From assembly GCA_013816265.1 (NCBI GenBank), contig JACDES010000014.1:1-39488 (forward strand): a stretch of 39,488 nt of DNA, written 5' to 3'. This document shows, in pieces, positions 15,943 through 25,649 of the stretch (position 1 is the first letter of the stretch; each line of letters begins with the position of its first letter). The position numbers and the translations under genes are program-made. The stretch is from Parachlamydiaceae bacterium. Its GTDB lineage: Bacteria; Chlamydiota; Chlamydiia; Chlamydiales; Parachlamydiaceae. The notes below the pieces were generated by a model. That model did not search any database. It had not been told where the DNA came from and saw only the letters and a program-made list of their open reading frames with translations.

Positions 15943-18900
15943 GTGCAAGATATGAATCATTCTCCGCTAATACAAAATGCTAAAGGCATGATTGCTTCTG
16001 TCGAAGGTAAAACTCTTTCACATGAAGAAAGAAAAAATGCTGCGATCAAGTTAGCTGATATGATGTTGAAGGAAGCTCGACGAATACAAAAACCCCACGA
16101 AAGAAAACAACAGCATGAACTAGCGCGCATGTTGCAAAGTCCTATCGGAAAGGTATTTACTACAGTAGTCACTGATCAATGTTTCAGAAGTCGTCATTCC
16201 TGGCGCGTCGCAGATCAATTGACTTATACAATAAAAAAATATGGCATACCTCAATACCTATCTCTGGATAAACGTGCCGGTCTTTTTGCTTTTAAAATTT
16301 TAGGTCGCCCTTTATCTCCCATTATGGTTCCTCTGGCGATTCAATCTCTTCGACAAGAAACGTCTTCTGTAATATTGCCAGGAGAGCCAAATGAATTGAT
16401 TAGTCACATGAAAAGGCGTCGACTTGAGGGTGTGCGAATTAATTTAAATCATTTAGGTGAGGCAATACTTGGTGAAGAAGAGGCATTGCATCGTTTAAAT
16501 GTCTATTTGAAAGATCTTTCAGATCCATATGTAGAGTATATTTCTATTAAAATATCTACGATATTTAGTCAGATCAATTTATTGGCCTGGAATGAAACAA
16601 TAGAAATATTAGCTGACCGTTTACGGCAACTGTATCGTGCTGCCATGAAAAATGAATATGTCAGAGCCGATGGAGTTAAAGTTCCAAAGTTTGTCAATTT
16701 GGACATGGAAGAATATCGTGATCTTAATTTAACCGTCGAGCTCTTTCGTAAAGTGTTAGATGAACCCGAATTTTTTCATCACGAAGCCGGAATTGTTTTA
16801 CAAGGCTACCTTCCAGATGCGTTTTTGATTCAACAAGAACTTACAGTGTGGGCGATGAAACGTGTTGCATCAGGGGGAGCACCAATCAAAATTCGAATAG
16901 TGAAAGGCGCCAATTTAGCAATGGAACAAGTAGAGTCGGCTTTAAAATTATGGCCGCAAGCGCCTTATAATTCAAAGTTAGATGTGGACGCTAACTACAA
17001 GCGTATGGTTATTTATGGAACGCAGAAAGAACATGCGCAAGCAGCTCACTTGGGGATTGCGAGTCATAATTTATTTGATATTGCCTACGCTCTATTCTTA
17101 AGGGCTGAAAATTGTGTTGAACAATATGTATGCTTTGAGATGCTCGAAGGAATGGCCGACCATATGCGTCGAGTTGTTCAGCAATTGTCCGGAGATATGT
17201 TACTCTATTGTCCTGCAGCAACCAAAGAGGAATTTCAGAATGCTGTTGCGTATCTTGTACGTCGATTAGACGAAAATACAGCCCCTGAAAATTTCTTGAG
17301 ACATGCCTTTGATCTGGTTCCAGGAACGAAAATTTGGGATAGTCAAGCGACGTTATTTTCAAATGCGTGTTCTTTATCAGATAAGGTCTCATACGTTCCA
17401 AGACGAACCCAAGATCGTAATAATGAATCCTTTGAATCATGTGATCAATTAGATTTTAAGAATGAACCCGATACCGATTGGTCCCTACCACAAAATCGAA
17501 TATGGGCAGAAAAAATACTATTGGATTGGAAGCAAAAAGTGATAAAGCCCGTTCCACTTGTTATCAATGGTAAAATTATTGAATCAAGCGAAGAGCGTGG
17601 GATTGGTGTTGATCCTTCTAATCCGAGTCATGAATTATATAAATATTCGCTTGCATCGTTAGAGCAGGTGGAAATCGCTTTAGTAAGTGCAAAAGAGGCC
17701 GAAAAGAAATGGGCTGAAACTTATGTTCATGATCGTTCACAATTGCTTGCAGAAATTGCAAAAGGATTACGTAAACATCGTGCTGATTTAATTGGGGTAA
17801 TGATAGCGGATACCGGAAAAACAGTACCTGAAGCCGATGTTGAAATTTCTGAAGCCATCGATTTTGCTGAGTATTATCGGCATAATATTGAAGACTGGTC
17901 TACATTACATGATATCCGTTGGCATCCCAAAGGAACTGTGCTTGTAACACCCCCTTGGAATTTTCCTTGTTCTATACCGGCTGGAGGAATATTAGCCGCT
18001 TTGGCAGCAGGGAACTGTGTCATTTTTAAACCTGCTCCTGAAGCTGTTTTAGTTGGTTGGACATTAGCACAAATATTTTGGGAAGCTGGTGTCAACAAAA
18101 ATGTCATGCAATTTATTACATGTGTTGATGAACCCGTTGGAAGTAAATTAATACAAGATTCTAGAGTAAATGCTGTTATCTTAACGGGTGCAACTTCAAC
18201 GGCTAAATTATTTTTACGTTTACGACCAGGTTTAGATCTTATCGCAGAAACAGGGGGTAAGAATGCCATGGTGATCACTGCGATGTCAGACCGTGATTTG
18301 GCAATAAAGGATTTGATTCATTCTGCTTTTGGACACGCAGGACAAAAGTGCAGTGCATGTAGTCTGGCAATATTGGAAGCAGAAGTTTATGACGATCCAC
18401 ATTTCCGCAGACAATTGCGTGATGCTGCTGCAAGCCTTGCTCTTGGATCTGCTTGGGACGTTAAAACTCGTGTGAATCCTCTTATTCAATCGCCAAATCC
18501 CATTTTGTTACGCGGACTTACACAACTTGATGATAAAGAAGAATGGCTCTTAGAACCAAGACAATATGAGCCCAATTTATGGAGTCCTGGTATTAAATTA
18601 GGTGTGCAACCGAATAGTTTTACATTTCAAAATGAGCTCTTTGGACCTGTTTTAGGTCTTGTTCGAGCAGAAAATTTTTCTGATGCATTGAATATCATGA
18701 ACCAAACATCTTATGGATTAACAGCAGGGATCCATTCTCTAGATGAAAGGGAACAGAAAACCTGGCTTAAGAGAATAAAAGCTGGAAATTGTTATATTAA
18801 TAGAACAATTACAGGTGCGATTGTTCAAAGGCAGCCCTTTGGTGGATGTAAAGAAAGCAGTTTTGGAAGAGGGGCAAAAGCAGGCGGACCCAATTATCTT

Positions 18901-19602
18901 ACTCAGTTGATGGTAGCAGAGCAAATTGCTCTTCCTAAAGAACAGGAATGTGAAAATCATCGTCTTAGATCATTGACAAAATCATTAGGAAAAGAGAATT
19001 ATTTTGGCAAAAATCAACAGGTATGGGAATCGAGCTTGAAAAATTATGCATTTTATTGGAAACACTATTTCTCTAAAAAACACGATCCAAGCTTAGTCCT
19101 TGGACAAGATAATTTCCAAGAATATACTCCCCATTCCAAACTAACTTTTAGAGTTCAAGATGGAGATTCTGATTTAGATACCCTTCGAGTAATTGCAGCT
19201 GCCATCACGTGTAGAACTACTCTAGAGATTAGCGCTGATAAATCAGCCAATATTAATTTCAAAAAACTCTTGTTGCCATCTAATGTAGTAATTTTTGATG
19301 AATCAGAAAATGAATTTATTAATCGTTTGGATCAAGGTAGCATTAAGCGTGTTAGATTACTAAAGGAACCCGCAGAATTTCTTCAGAATGCGCTTGGAAT
19401 GACAGCTTGTCATTTAAATGTCGGATCTGTCCTTGCAAATGGTCGTCTGGAATTGTTACACTATTTGCGCGAGGTGAGCGTCAGTCATGATTATCATCGA
19501 TATGGAAATTTAGGTGATCGTGAGAACGAAAGAAGGGCTCCATTGCCTGGAACAGAAACCAATCAAAATATTGCTTGTGGAGCATGCTCTTGTCATGAAT
19601 GA
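15943..19602 (+). CDS. putA: Bifunctional proline dehydrogenase / P5C dehydrogenase PutA
   Basis: This 1219-aa protein oxidises proline to glutamate in two steps. The PRODH barrel (about 150-480) has I-R-I-V-K-G-A-N-L-A near residue 317, Y-N-S-K-L-D-V-D-A-N-Y and A-S-H-N. The aldehyde dehydrogenase domain (about 530-1000) has P-P-W-N-F-P, A-E-T-G-G-K-N with Glu769, and H-A-G-Q-K-C-S-A-C with nucleophile Cys803. The C-terminal ~200 aa ends in the PutA block G-R-L-E-L-L-H-Y-L-R-E and Y-H-R-Y-G-N-L-G, then a Cys-rich tail (A-C-G-A-C-S-C-H-E). There is no DNA-binding domain, so it is an enzyme-only PutA with the ALDH-superfamily C-terminal extension. Start is GTG 15943 or ATG 15952. Its end overlaps uvrD by 8 nt. 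Confidence 0.94.
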   Translation: MQDMNHSPLIQNAKGMIASVEGKTLSHEERKNAAIKLADMMLKEARRIQKPHERKQQHELARMLQSPIGKVFTTVVTDQCFRSRHSWRVADQLTYTIKKYGIPQYLSLDKRAGLFAFKILGRPLSPIMVPLAIQSLRQETSSVILPGEPNELISHMKRRRLEGVRINLNHLGEAILGEEEALHRLNVYLKDLSDPYVEYISIKISTIFSQINLLAWNETIEILADRLRQLYRAAMKNEYVRADGVKVPKFVNLDMEEYRDLNLTVELFRKVLDEPEFFHHEAGIVLQGYLPDAFLIQQELTVWAMKRVASGGAPIKIRIVKGANLAMEQVESALKLWPQAPYNSKLDVDANYKRMVIYGTQKEHAQAAHLGIASHNLFDIAYALFLRAENCVEQYVCFEMLEGMADHMRRVVQQLSGDMLLYCPAATKEEFQNAVAYLVRRLDENTAPENFLRHAFDLVPGTKIWDSQATLFSNACSLSDKVSYVPRRTQDRNNESFESCDQLDFKNEPDTDWSLPQNRIWAEKILLDWKQKVIKPVPLVINGKIIESSEERGIGVDPSNPSHELYKYSLASLEQVEIALVSAKEAEKKWAETYVHDRSQLLAEIAKGLRKHRADLIGVMIADTGKTVPEADVEISEAIDFAEYYRHNIEDWSTLHDIRWHPKGTVLVTPPWNFPCSIPAGGILAALAAGNCVIFKPAPEAVLVGWTLAQIFWEAGVNKNVMQFITCVDEPVGSKLIQDSRVNAVILTGATSTAKLFLRLRPGLDLIAETGGKNAMVITAMSDRDLAIKDLIHSAFGHAGQKCSACSLAILEAEVYDDPHFRRQLRDAAASLALGSAWDVKTRVNPLIQSPNPILLRGLTQLDDKEEWLLEPRQYEPNLWSPGIKLGVQPNSFTFQNELFGPVLGLVRAENFSDALNIMNQTSYGLTAGIHSLDEREQKTWLKRIKAGNCYINRTITGAIVQRQPFGGCKESSFGRGAKAGGPNYLTQLMVAEQIALPKEQECENHRLRSLTKSLGKENYFGKNQQVWESSLKNYAFYWKHYFSKKHDPSLVLGQDNFQEYTPHSKLTFRVQDGDSDLDTLRVIAAAITCRTTLEISADKSANINFKKLLLPSNVVIFDESENEFINRLDQGSIKRVRLLKEPAEFLQNALGMTACHLNVGSVLANGRLELLHYLREVSVSHDYHRYGNLGDRENERRAPLPGTETNQNIACGACSCHE

Positions 19603-21778
19603 ATTATTAGAAAAGCTGAATGATGAACAAAAAGATGCAGCAAAAACAATCGAAGGCCCTGTCCTTGTTTTAGCTGGAGCAGGTTCAGGAAAAACTAGAG
19701 TTGTCACTTGCCGCATTGTGCATATGATTGAAATGGGGATTCCCCCTTCCTCTATACTGGGGCTTACTTTCACTAATCGAGCTTCTGCTGAAATGCGTGA
19801 AAGAGTTGCAGGTTTAACAAAACATCAGGTTCTTGTTTGCACCTTCCACAGTTTAGGAGCACGTGTATTGCGCGAATCGATTTCGGCTCTTGGCTATCAA
19901 CGTGATTTCAATATATATGATGATGAAGATGTGGATAAATTATTGAAAGCGTGTTTAAGCGAGTTTTCTTTTAATGAGAAAAAAGTGGAAGTCAAGCCCT
20001 TTAAGCAGCTGATTTCACGAGCAAAAAATGGTTTGAAATTGCCTCACGAAGTGGATACGACCGAGCTTGAAACAGACGTGGAAAGGGCCTTTCCTGCCGT
20101 TTACGATTTATATCAAAGAAAACTGAAAGAATATAATGCAGTTGATTTTGACGACTTACTGTTTTTAGTCGTGAGATTATGGCGTGAGCATCCGCAAATA
20201 TTAGAGCGGTATCAAACTCGTTGGCCATTTGTATTGATCGATGAGTACCAAGATACAAATGCGGCCCAATATACGATGATTCAACTACTTGTTGAAAAAA
20301 GTAATAATATTTTTGCTGTGGGAGATCCAGATCAGTCTATTTATTCTTGGCGTGGTGCGAATATTAATAATATTTTGAATTTTGAAAAAGATTATCGTGG
20401 GACAAAACTTGTCAGGCTGGAGCAGAATTATCGCAGTCGTAGCAACATCTTAGATGCCGCCAACTCCCTTATAAGACATAATGATAATCGTTATGAGAAA
20501 AATTTGTGGAGTGATTTAGGGCCTGGAGAAAAACCAAAGCTTTTTGTAGGGGAAGACGAAAGGGTGGAAGCACAATTTGTTGCAAGACAAATACGCTACC
20601 ATCATGAAGAGAATCAAATAGCATTGAAAGAGATGGTTGTGTTTTATCGAACTAATGCGCAGTCACGTATATTTGAAGATTATTTAGCTAATCATAGTCT
20701 TCCTTATGTTATTGTAGGAGGTATTTCTTTCTACCAGCGACGCGAAGTGAAAGATGTTTTAGCTTTCTTGCGTGTGGTTCAGTCAGGAGCCGATTTTGTT
20801 TCATTTGCAAGAACTATCAATTTACCTAAGAGGGGATTTGGTGAAACCTCGATAGAAAAAATACGGTTAGGTGCCACAGAAGCTGGAATGACAGTATTGG
20901 CATACTGCGAATCATTGATAACAAATCCATCCGCTCATTCATTTCGATTAAGTAGTAAACAAAAAGAATCTATGGTTGATTATCTTAAAATCATTCATGA
21001 ATTGCGAGAAATATCTAAAAAAGATTCGATCAAAGATTTAGTTATTGGAGCTATCGAAGAGACCCGTTATTTGAGTTTTCTTAAGGAAGATCCGGAAAGC
21101 TATGCCGATCGCAAAGAGAACTTAGATGAGTTGATAACCAAGGCGGTAGAGTGGGAATTGTTTATTCCCTCACCGACTCTTGAACAGTTTCTAGAAGAAT
21201 TGTCCCTCAAATCGAGTTTAGATGCTGTCGATCCTGAACAAGATCGGTTGAATTTGATGACGATACATAATGGAAAAGGGCTCGAATTCCAAGTTACGTT
21301 TGTTGTAGGTTTAGAAGAGGATTTATTTCCACATGTGAATTCTAAGCAAAGTCGTGAGCAGATCGAGGAAGAAAGGCGTCTTTGTTATGTCGGAATGACG
21401 CGAGCGAAAGAATATTTATATCTCAGTTATTGTCACACGCGATATTTGTGGGGTAATTTACGCATGCAAAGACCCAGTCGTTTTTTGAAGGAGATATCAA
21501 CGGAATTTATCGAGAAATTTAGAAGTATGCAAAGTATCCCGACAAAAAAGTTAAATGAATTTAAGCCTGTTCAAAAGGAAAAAGTTGTTCAACATGATTA
21601 TTCTTCCTCGGGTGAAGAGTTTGATGCTGAGGATACAATTTTTCATAAGGATTTTGGGATTGGACAGATTAGAGAAGTCTACCAGGGATCGATGGGATTA
21701 ACGTATAAGATTTTTTTCACGAAAGATAATACAGTGAAGACACTTGTTGCAAAATATGCTCATTTGACGCGACTTTAA
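19595..21778 (+). CDS. uvrD: UvrD/PcrA-type superfamily 1A DNA helicase
   Basis: This is a 727-aa 3'-5' helicase for nucleotide excision and mismatch repair. Walker A A-G-A-G-S-G-K-T is at residues 27-34. Walker B D-E-Y-Q-D-T, V-G-D-P-D-Q-S-I-Y-S-W-R-G-A, L-E-Q-N-Y-R-S, M-T-I-H-N-G-K-G-L-E-F and the V-G-M-T-R-A motif VI are all intact. The C-terminal ~50 aa (F-H-K-D-F-G-I-G-Q-I) form the PcrA/UvrD Tudor-like RNA polymerase contact domain. The ATG at 19595 is chosen because the protein then begins right before L-N-D-E-Q; a longer frame from 19514 would lie inside putA. It overlaps putA by 8 nt, so it may be co-transcribed, an odd partnership. In C. trachomatis I recall uvrD next to rpoN. Confidence 0.95.
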   Translation: MNELLEKLNDEQKDAAKTIEGPVLVLAGAGSGKTRVVTCRIVHMIEMGIPPSSILGLTFTNRASAEMRERVAGLTKHQVLVCTFHSLGARVLRESISALGYQRDFNIYDDEDVDKLLKACLSEFSFNEKKVEVKPFKQLISRAKNGLKLPHEVDTTELETDVERAFPAVYDLYQRKLKEYNAVDFDDLLFLVVRLWREHPQILERYQTRWPFVLIDEYQDTNAAQYTMIQLLVEKSNNIFAVGDPDQSIYSWRGANINNILNFEKDYRGTKLVRLEQNYRSRSNILDAANSLIRHNDNRYEKNLWSDLGPGEKPKLFVGEDERVEAQFVARQIRYHHEENQIALKEMVVFYRTNAQSRIFEDYLANHSLPYVIVGGISFYQRREVKDVLAFLRVVQSGADFVSFARTINLPKRGFGETSIEKIRLGATEAGMTVLAYCESLITNPSAHSFRLSSKQKESMVDYLKIIHELREISKKDSIKDLVIGAIEETRYLSFLKEDPESYADRKENLDELITKAVEWELFIPSPTLEQFLEELSLKSSLDAVDPEQDRLNLMTIHNGKGLEFQVTFVVGLEEDLFPHVNSKQSREQIEEERRLCYVGMTRAKEYLYLSYCHTRYLWGNLRMQRPSRFLKEISTEFIEKFRSMQSIPTKKLNEFKPVQKEKVVQHDYSSSGEEFDAEDTIFHKDFGIGQIREVYQGSMGLTYKIFFTKDNTVKTLVAKYAHLTRL

Positions 21779-21840
21779 TCTTTGGAGTACGTGTCGCTTT
21801 TGTTAGCTCGTGAAAGAGGTCTTGAGTACAGGTTGTAACT
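21779..21840. repeat. Half copy of family B palindrome after uvrD
   Basis: The stretch CTTTGGAGTACGTGTCGC right after the uvrD stop equals one arm of the palindrome at 12099-12136. It is followed by TTTTGTTAGCTCG, a block shared with family A. The second arm is missing. It looks like a recombination junction between two repeat families. Confidence 0.6.
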
Positions 21841-21870
21841 AATATTTAGATTAAATTAAAATTTAGATAT

Positions 21871-21899
21871 TTGTTACTTAGATAGAGAGTTTATACTAT
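21871..21899 (+). promoter_or_regulatory. Candidate promoter of the 359-aa accessory gene
   Basis: TTGTTA (21871-21876) and TACTAT (21894-21899) are separated by 17 nt, with an overlapping TATACT at 21892. The start codon is 36 nt downstream, after AAAGGA. Boxes match the consensus in four of six positions each, so this is a moderate call in AT-rich DNA. Confidence 0.4.
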
Positions 21900-21934
21900 A
21901 AATTTAAAAAAATTGGATAAATAAAGGATTATTT

Positions 21935-23014
21935 ATGACATCAGTTGGTACTGATAAGATAAAAATTTCAGACTATTCCCTTGATGAACACATAGGTGCT
22001 TCTCCAACCTCTTCTAAAGAAGCAACAGTCGAAGCTATGTTAACAAGAATCATAGATCTCGTAGATAATCCAAGTGTAGAACAAGATAAAGAGATGCTAA
22101 AGGTCTTAACAGAAAGATCTGACAGTTTAAGAAAATTAAAACTTAATAGCTTTCTATCTGAACAAGATCGAAATATTAATTTTTTGATTCAAAAACTATT
22201 AAATCCAAAAGGGGAACTCCGAGCGTTTGTCAAAGACCAAATAATAAAGGAACATAGCTTGCATCCTGCAATAAAAGAGGAGGGCAAATCAGAGGTCGGC
22301 GACAAAATAGAGGAAAAGAAAGCATCAGGGAAAAGTGAAGGAGCTGAGGGAGCAGGAGCTGGAAAAGCGAAGAACACCATTCCTGAAATTGCCTTTGGAA
22401 AAGCAAAATGGGCAAAAAGTGGAGTAGATGTAGGTGATGAGCCTTCTCTTCCATCAAATATTGAAGAGATACTCAAAACCAAATGTCCCATTTTTGGAAC
22501 CACGTATGAGAATGCATATACGCTAACACTTATTCCTGCTAGCATTAACGGATCTCCTCTCACTTTAAGTAGCTTCGGTCAATTTGTAAAAAAATATTTC
22601 CCTGAAACTAAAACCGGTTTTCGGTTAATTGCTGACCCCATTCTCAGATCACTAGGACATGTGTCAAATGGCAAATCTCGTTGGGTCTTAATGTCCAAGT
22701 ATATGATTCCAGGAAGCATAGATAAAAAATATACTGAGCAACATGGTATGATTCGTAAAATTGCAGAAAGTTCTCAAATCGCTTACACCGTTCCTGAGGC
22801 TTTAGAAGCAGTCGTTTGTATTTTAACAGAGTTCATTAAATCAGACACACGCTTATTTAGTGAAAATCCAGAAGTTGCTACTCTAACACGTTGTCAAGAG
22901 TATGTGGATGGGCAATATGTGGCTGTTGGGGCATTTAAACCCGAAGGGCTTGCTGTCGATATTAATGTCTGGTGCCGCAGAAATATTGGTGTTGCAGTCA
23001 TCCGAAAGCTTTAA
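21935..23014 (+). CDS. Parachlamydiaceae-type accessory protein, function unknown
   Basis: This is a 359-aa soluble protein with no signal peptide or membrane segment. Residues 1-110 are helical and charged. A Lys/Glu/Gly/Ala-rich linker runs to about 150. A compact C-terminal domain starts at I-A-F-G-K-A-K-W and D-V-G-D-E-P-S-L-P and runs through L-I-P-A-S-I-N-G, R-W-V-L-M-S-K, Y-T-V-P-E-A-L-E-A and T-R-C-Q-E to a closing V-A-V-I-R-K-L. I recall many proteins with this domain pattern in Parachlamydiaceae genomes, where it is a large paralogous family of unknown function; this is memory, not a search. AAAGGA precedes the ATG. It opens the accessory island between uvrD and rpoN and probably acts at the host interface. 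Confidence 0.65.
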   Translation: MTSVGTDKIKISDYSLDEHIGASPTSSKEATVEAMLTRIIDLVDNPSVEQDKEMLKVLTERSDSLRKLKLNSFLSEQDRNINFLIQKLLNPKGELRAFVKDQIIKEHSLHPAIKEEGKSEVGDKIEEKKASGKSEGAEGAGAGKAKNTIPEIAFGKAKWAKSGVDVGDEPSLPSNIEEILKTKCPIFGTTYENAYTLTLIPASINGSPLTLSSFGQFVKKYFPETKTGFRLIADPILRSLGHVSNGKSRWVLMSKYMIPGSIDKKYTEQHGMIRKIAESSQIAYTVPEALEAVVCILTEFIKSDTRLFSENPEVATLTRCQEYVDGQYVAVGAFKPEGLAVDINVWCRRNIGVAVIRKL

Positions 23015-23106
23015 AAAAAATCTTCAATACTACCTTCGCGTGGTATACTCCGGCCTGGATCAACATTGGTATTTGGACTAAGCGAAAGCTCCCACGGTTG
23101 GACGTC

Positions 23107-23196
23107 CTCTTTGTGTCTTCATGTCTTTGTGTTGAATTTTTCAAAACTCAGTAATCATTACCTGTAAAAATTAAACAAAAAGACACTAAGAGGGGC
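23107..23196. repeat. Dispersed hairpin repeat, family C (degenerate)
   Basis: CTCTTTGTGTCTTCATGTCT and the following TTGTGTTGAATTTTTC pair loosely with TTAAACAAAAAGACACTAAG at about 23171-23190. The repeat fills part of the 373-bp gap 23015-23387. That gap also has an eroded family B scrap (AAGCGAAAGCTCCCACGG, about 23080) and, close to the next gene, a TATAAT at 23338-23343 that may be its -10 box; no good -35 is visible. Confidence 0.65.
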
Positions 23197-23387
23197 GCAT
23201 TATACAAAAGTGCAAAGAAGGTGACTTGGTCGACCCCCTAAAAATTAACTTTCTAAATAATAATTAAACAACTTTTGCAATTAAATCAATATTAGGTGTT
23301 TGTTATAAATAAATAAAAGTAGAAAGATAAATCAACTTATAATATACTTTTCCTTTTAAAATAAAAATTTTTAATGAGGTTGTAACA

Positions 23388-25541
23388 ATGCAAAATATTG
23401 ATAGAAATCATATTTCTAGAGAATTATTTGGTTTAGGTTTGCAGAGCGGTGTACAAAATTTTACACGCAATAAACCGATATCTATGGATGCGACAGAAGA
23501 TGTATCAGAAGCCTATGAAGATAATTCTGCTTCTAAAAGAAAAAAAGTAGAAAGACAAATCGCAAAAAAAACAAATAATATAAGTATAATTAATCTACCT
23601 CTGTCTTTGATAACTCATATCACATCTTTCTTAAATACAAATGGAAGAAATGCACTACTTCAAGCTAATAAATCTCTCCTTTCAGATATTCGTGCAATCA
23701 CTAAACAGGAGTTTTCAATTCTAACTTCAGATGTAAGAGATTTATCTAGAACATATTTCAAATCAAATTATTTCAAAAATGATGAATATGAAAATTTTAC
23801 TATATTTGAAAATGTGAAAATCGCTCTATATAATTATAAGGATACTGCAGAAGAAATTCTATATAGATGTTTCGAATTAGGGCAATTTCACACTCCTTCT
23901 TTCTCAATGATTCGTAGAGGAAAATTAATTAATAAAGAGATTGTTAACAAAGTATTCAAAGCAATATGTATTGGGAATCCTATCTTACAAGTAGAACATA
24001 AATTAATACTTTTTCTAATAAAAAATTGTACCGATGTTTCTTTTTTTAGGACCTTGCCAGACATAATTAGAAAAGACGAAGAATTTGTTCTCAAAGCCAT
24101 TAATTTAAACCGGTCTATTCTGGAATACGTAGATGATGAGTTTAAACTGGACCCTGACATCATTTTGGCTGCAATAAAAAAAATAAAAAATAAAGAATCT
24201 ACTCAAGAGGTCTTTTATACGTTGGCTCACAAAGATCTTTGGAAAAATAGAGAGTTTGTTCTTGAAGTAGTAAAAATAATTGGAAGTTTTTTATACAACG
24301 CATGTTCAACCTTACAAAATGATAAAGCTGTTGTCATGGCAGCTGTTACTCAAAATGGGTGTGCTCTTCAGTTTGCTCATGATGATCTTCGCAAAGAAAG
24401 AGATGTTGTAATGGCTGCTGTTACTCAACATGGGTGTGCTCTTCAGTTTGCTCATGATGATCTTCGCAAAGATAGAGAGATTGTAATGACTGCTATTACT
24501 AAAAGGGGGGATGCTCTTCGATATGCTCATGATAATCTTCGCAATGATAGAGAGATTGTAATGGCTGCTGTTACTCAAGAAGGGTATGCTCTTCAGTATG
24601 CTCATGATGATCTTCGCAAAGATAGAGAGATTGTAATGACTGCTGTTATTAAATATGCAAAAGGACGTGAAAGGTTTGTTCTTGAGTTTGCTCATGATGA
24701 TCTTCGCAAAGAAAGAGATGTTGTAATGGCTGCTGTTACTGAAGAAGGGGATGCTCTTCAGATTGCCCATGATGATCTTCGCAAAGATAGGGATGTTGTA
24801 ATGGCTGCTGTTATTCAAAGGGGAGAAGCTCTTCGATTTGCTCATGATGATCTTCGCAAAGATTGGGATGTTGTAATGGCTGCTGTTATTGATGATGGAG
24901 AAGCTCTTAAATATGCTCATGATGATCTTAAAAAAGATAGAGATGTTGTTATAGCTGCTGTTAATCAAAAGGGAGTGGCTCTCGGATATTCTCTTTGTAT
25001 TGGTACGCGAAACGATAAAGTTGTTGTTATGGTTGCTATTAGTCAAGATGGATGGGCTCTTAAATATGCTCATGATGATCTTAAAAAAGATAGAGATGTT
25101 GTTATAGCTGCTGTTACTCAAAAAGGAAAAGCTCTTAAATATGCTCATGATGATCTTAAAAAAGATAGAGATGTTGTACTAGCAGCATTAAATAAAAATC
25201 CAAAAGCCATAGAATTTGTTAATTTTGAAATACTAGATGTTTTATCGGAAAATGATTACCTATTCAAAGAAATACTAGATTATTATTTTCATCCTAGAAA
25301 TATTAATAAGTTCTTAGAGTATGCTAGGGATAAAAAGAAGCTTGTAAAAGCTGCCGTTTCTAAGAATGGATTGTATCTACAGTATACCTCAGAAGACATG
25401 AAAAATGATAAAGAAGTTGTCATGGCTGCTGCTATTCAAAATATTGAAGCCTTAAAATTTGCATCAATAGCGCTGCAAAATAATCGAGTTTTTGTTGAAG
25501 AATGCCGGGCGTTAAAAGTTTGTAATTCATTCTTAATATAA
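23388..25541 (+). CDS. F-box-like protein with DUF4116 tandem repeats, probable host effector
   Basis: This is a 717-aa protein. Residues about 49-61 hold a basic cluster (S-K-R-K-K-V-E-R) that could be a nuclear signal. Residues 66-103 look like an F-box (I-I-N-L-P-L-S-L-I-T-H-I-T-S-F-L, then a Leu-rich helix), the module that binds Skp1 in eukaryotic SCF ubiquitin ligases. Degenerate repeats start near 225. From about 305 to 600 there are ~12 units of 25 aa, consensus D-R-D-V-V-M-A-A-V-x-Q-x-G-x-A-L-x-x-A-H-D-D-L-R-K, the DUF4116 pattern, then two or three weaker units. Repeats would serve as substrate-binding surface. AGG-containing leader precedes the ATG. Such proteins occur in amoeba-infecting bacteria; eukaryote-like modules suggest secretion into the host. 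Target unknown. Confidence 0.8.
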   Translation: MQNIDRNHISRELFGLGLQSGVQNFTRNKPISMDATEDVSEAYEDNSASKRKKVERQIAKKTNNISIINLPLSLITHITSFLNTNGRNALLQANKSLLSDIRAITKQEFSILTSDVRDLSRTYFKSNYFKNDEYENFTIFENVKIALYNYKDTAEEILYRCFELGQFHTPSFSMIRRGKLINKEIVNKVFKAICIGNPILQVEHKLILFLIKNCTDVSFFRTLPDIIRKDEEFVLKAINLNRSILEYVDDEFKLDPDIILAAIKKIKNKESTQEVFYTLAHKDLWKNREFVLEVVKIIGSFLYNACSTLQNDKAVVMAAVTQNGCALQFAHDDLRKERDVVMAAVTQHGCALQFAHDDLRKDREIVMTAITKRGDALRYAHDNLRNDREIVMAAVTQEGYALQYAHDDLRKDREIVMTAVIKYAKGRERFVLEFAHDDLRKERDVVMAAVTEEGDALQIAHDDLRKDRDVVMAAVIQRGEALRFAHDDLRKDWDVVMAAVIDDGEALKYAHDDLKKDRDVVIAAVNQKGVALGYSLCIGTRNDKVVVMVAISQDGWALKYAHDDLKKDRDVVIAAVTQKGKALKYAHDDLKKDRDVVLAALNKNPKAIEFVNFEILDVLSENDYLFKEILDYYFHPRNINKFLEYARDKKKLVKAAVSKNGLYLQYTSEDMKNDKEVVMAAAIQNIEALKFASIALQNNRVFVEECRALKVCNSFLI
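24316..25190 (+). repeat. 75-bp tandem coding repeats (DUF4116 units)
   Basis: About 12 units of 75 bp follow each other, anchored on GCTCATGATGATCTTCGCAA or, in the last units, GATGATCTTAAAAAAGAT. Neighbouring units are nearly identical in DNA (for example around 24350-24410 and 24425-24485), which points to recent expansion. One unit (about 24640-24710) has five extra residues, and one (about 24985-25015) is altered in its second half. A long antisense frame (24312-25148) exists only because of this periodicity. Confidence 0.88.
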
Positions 25542-25649
25542 TGAAGGAAGAAAAGATAGCAAAAAATGCTTCCAATTTATTTCTCATTTATTGGTTTTAA
25601 ACATGATGTCGCTATGTTGTGGCTTGTATAGATTGTAGCAAAAAAGGAA

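Noticed and set aside
24312-25148. 278-aa antisense frame
   Set aside because: It exists because the 75-bp coding repeat lacks stops on the other strand; no start signal and biased composition.
24316-25190. CRISPR-like array
   Set aside because: The 75-bp units are contiguous and in frame with the protein; there are no spacers and no cas genes.
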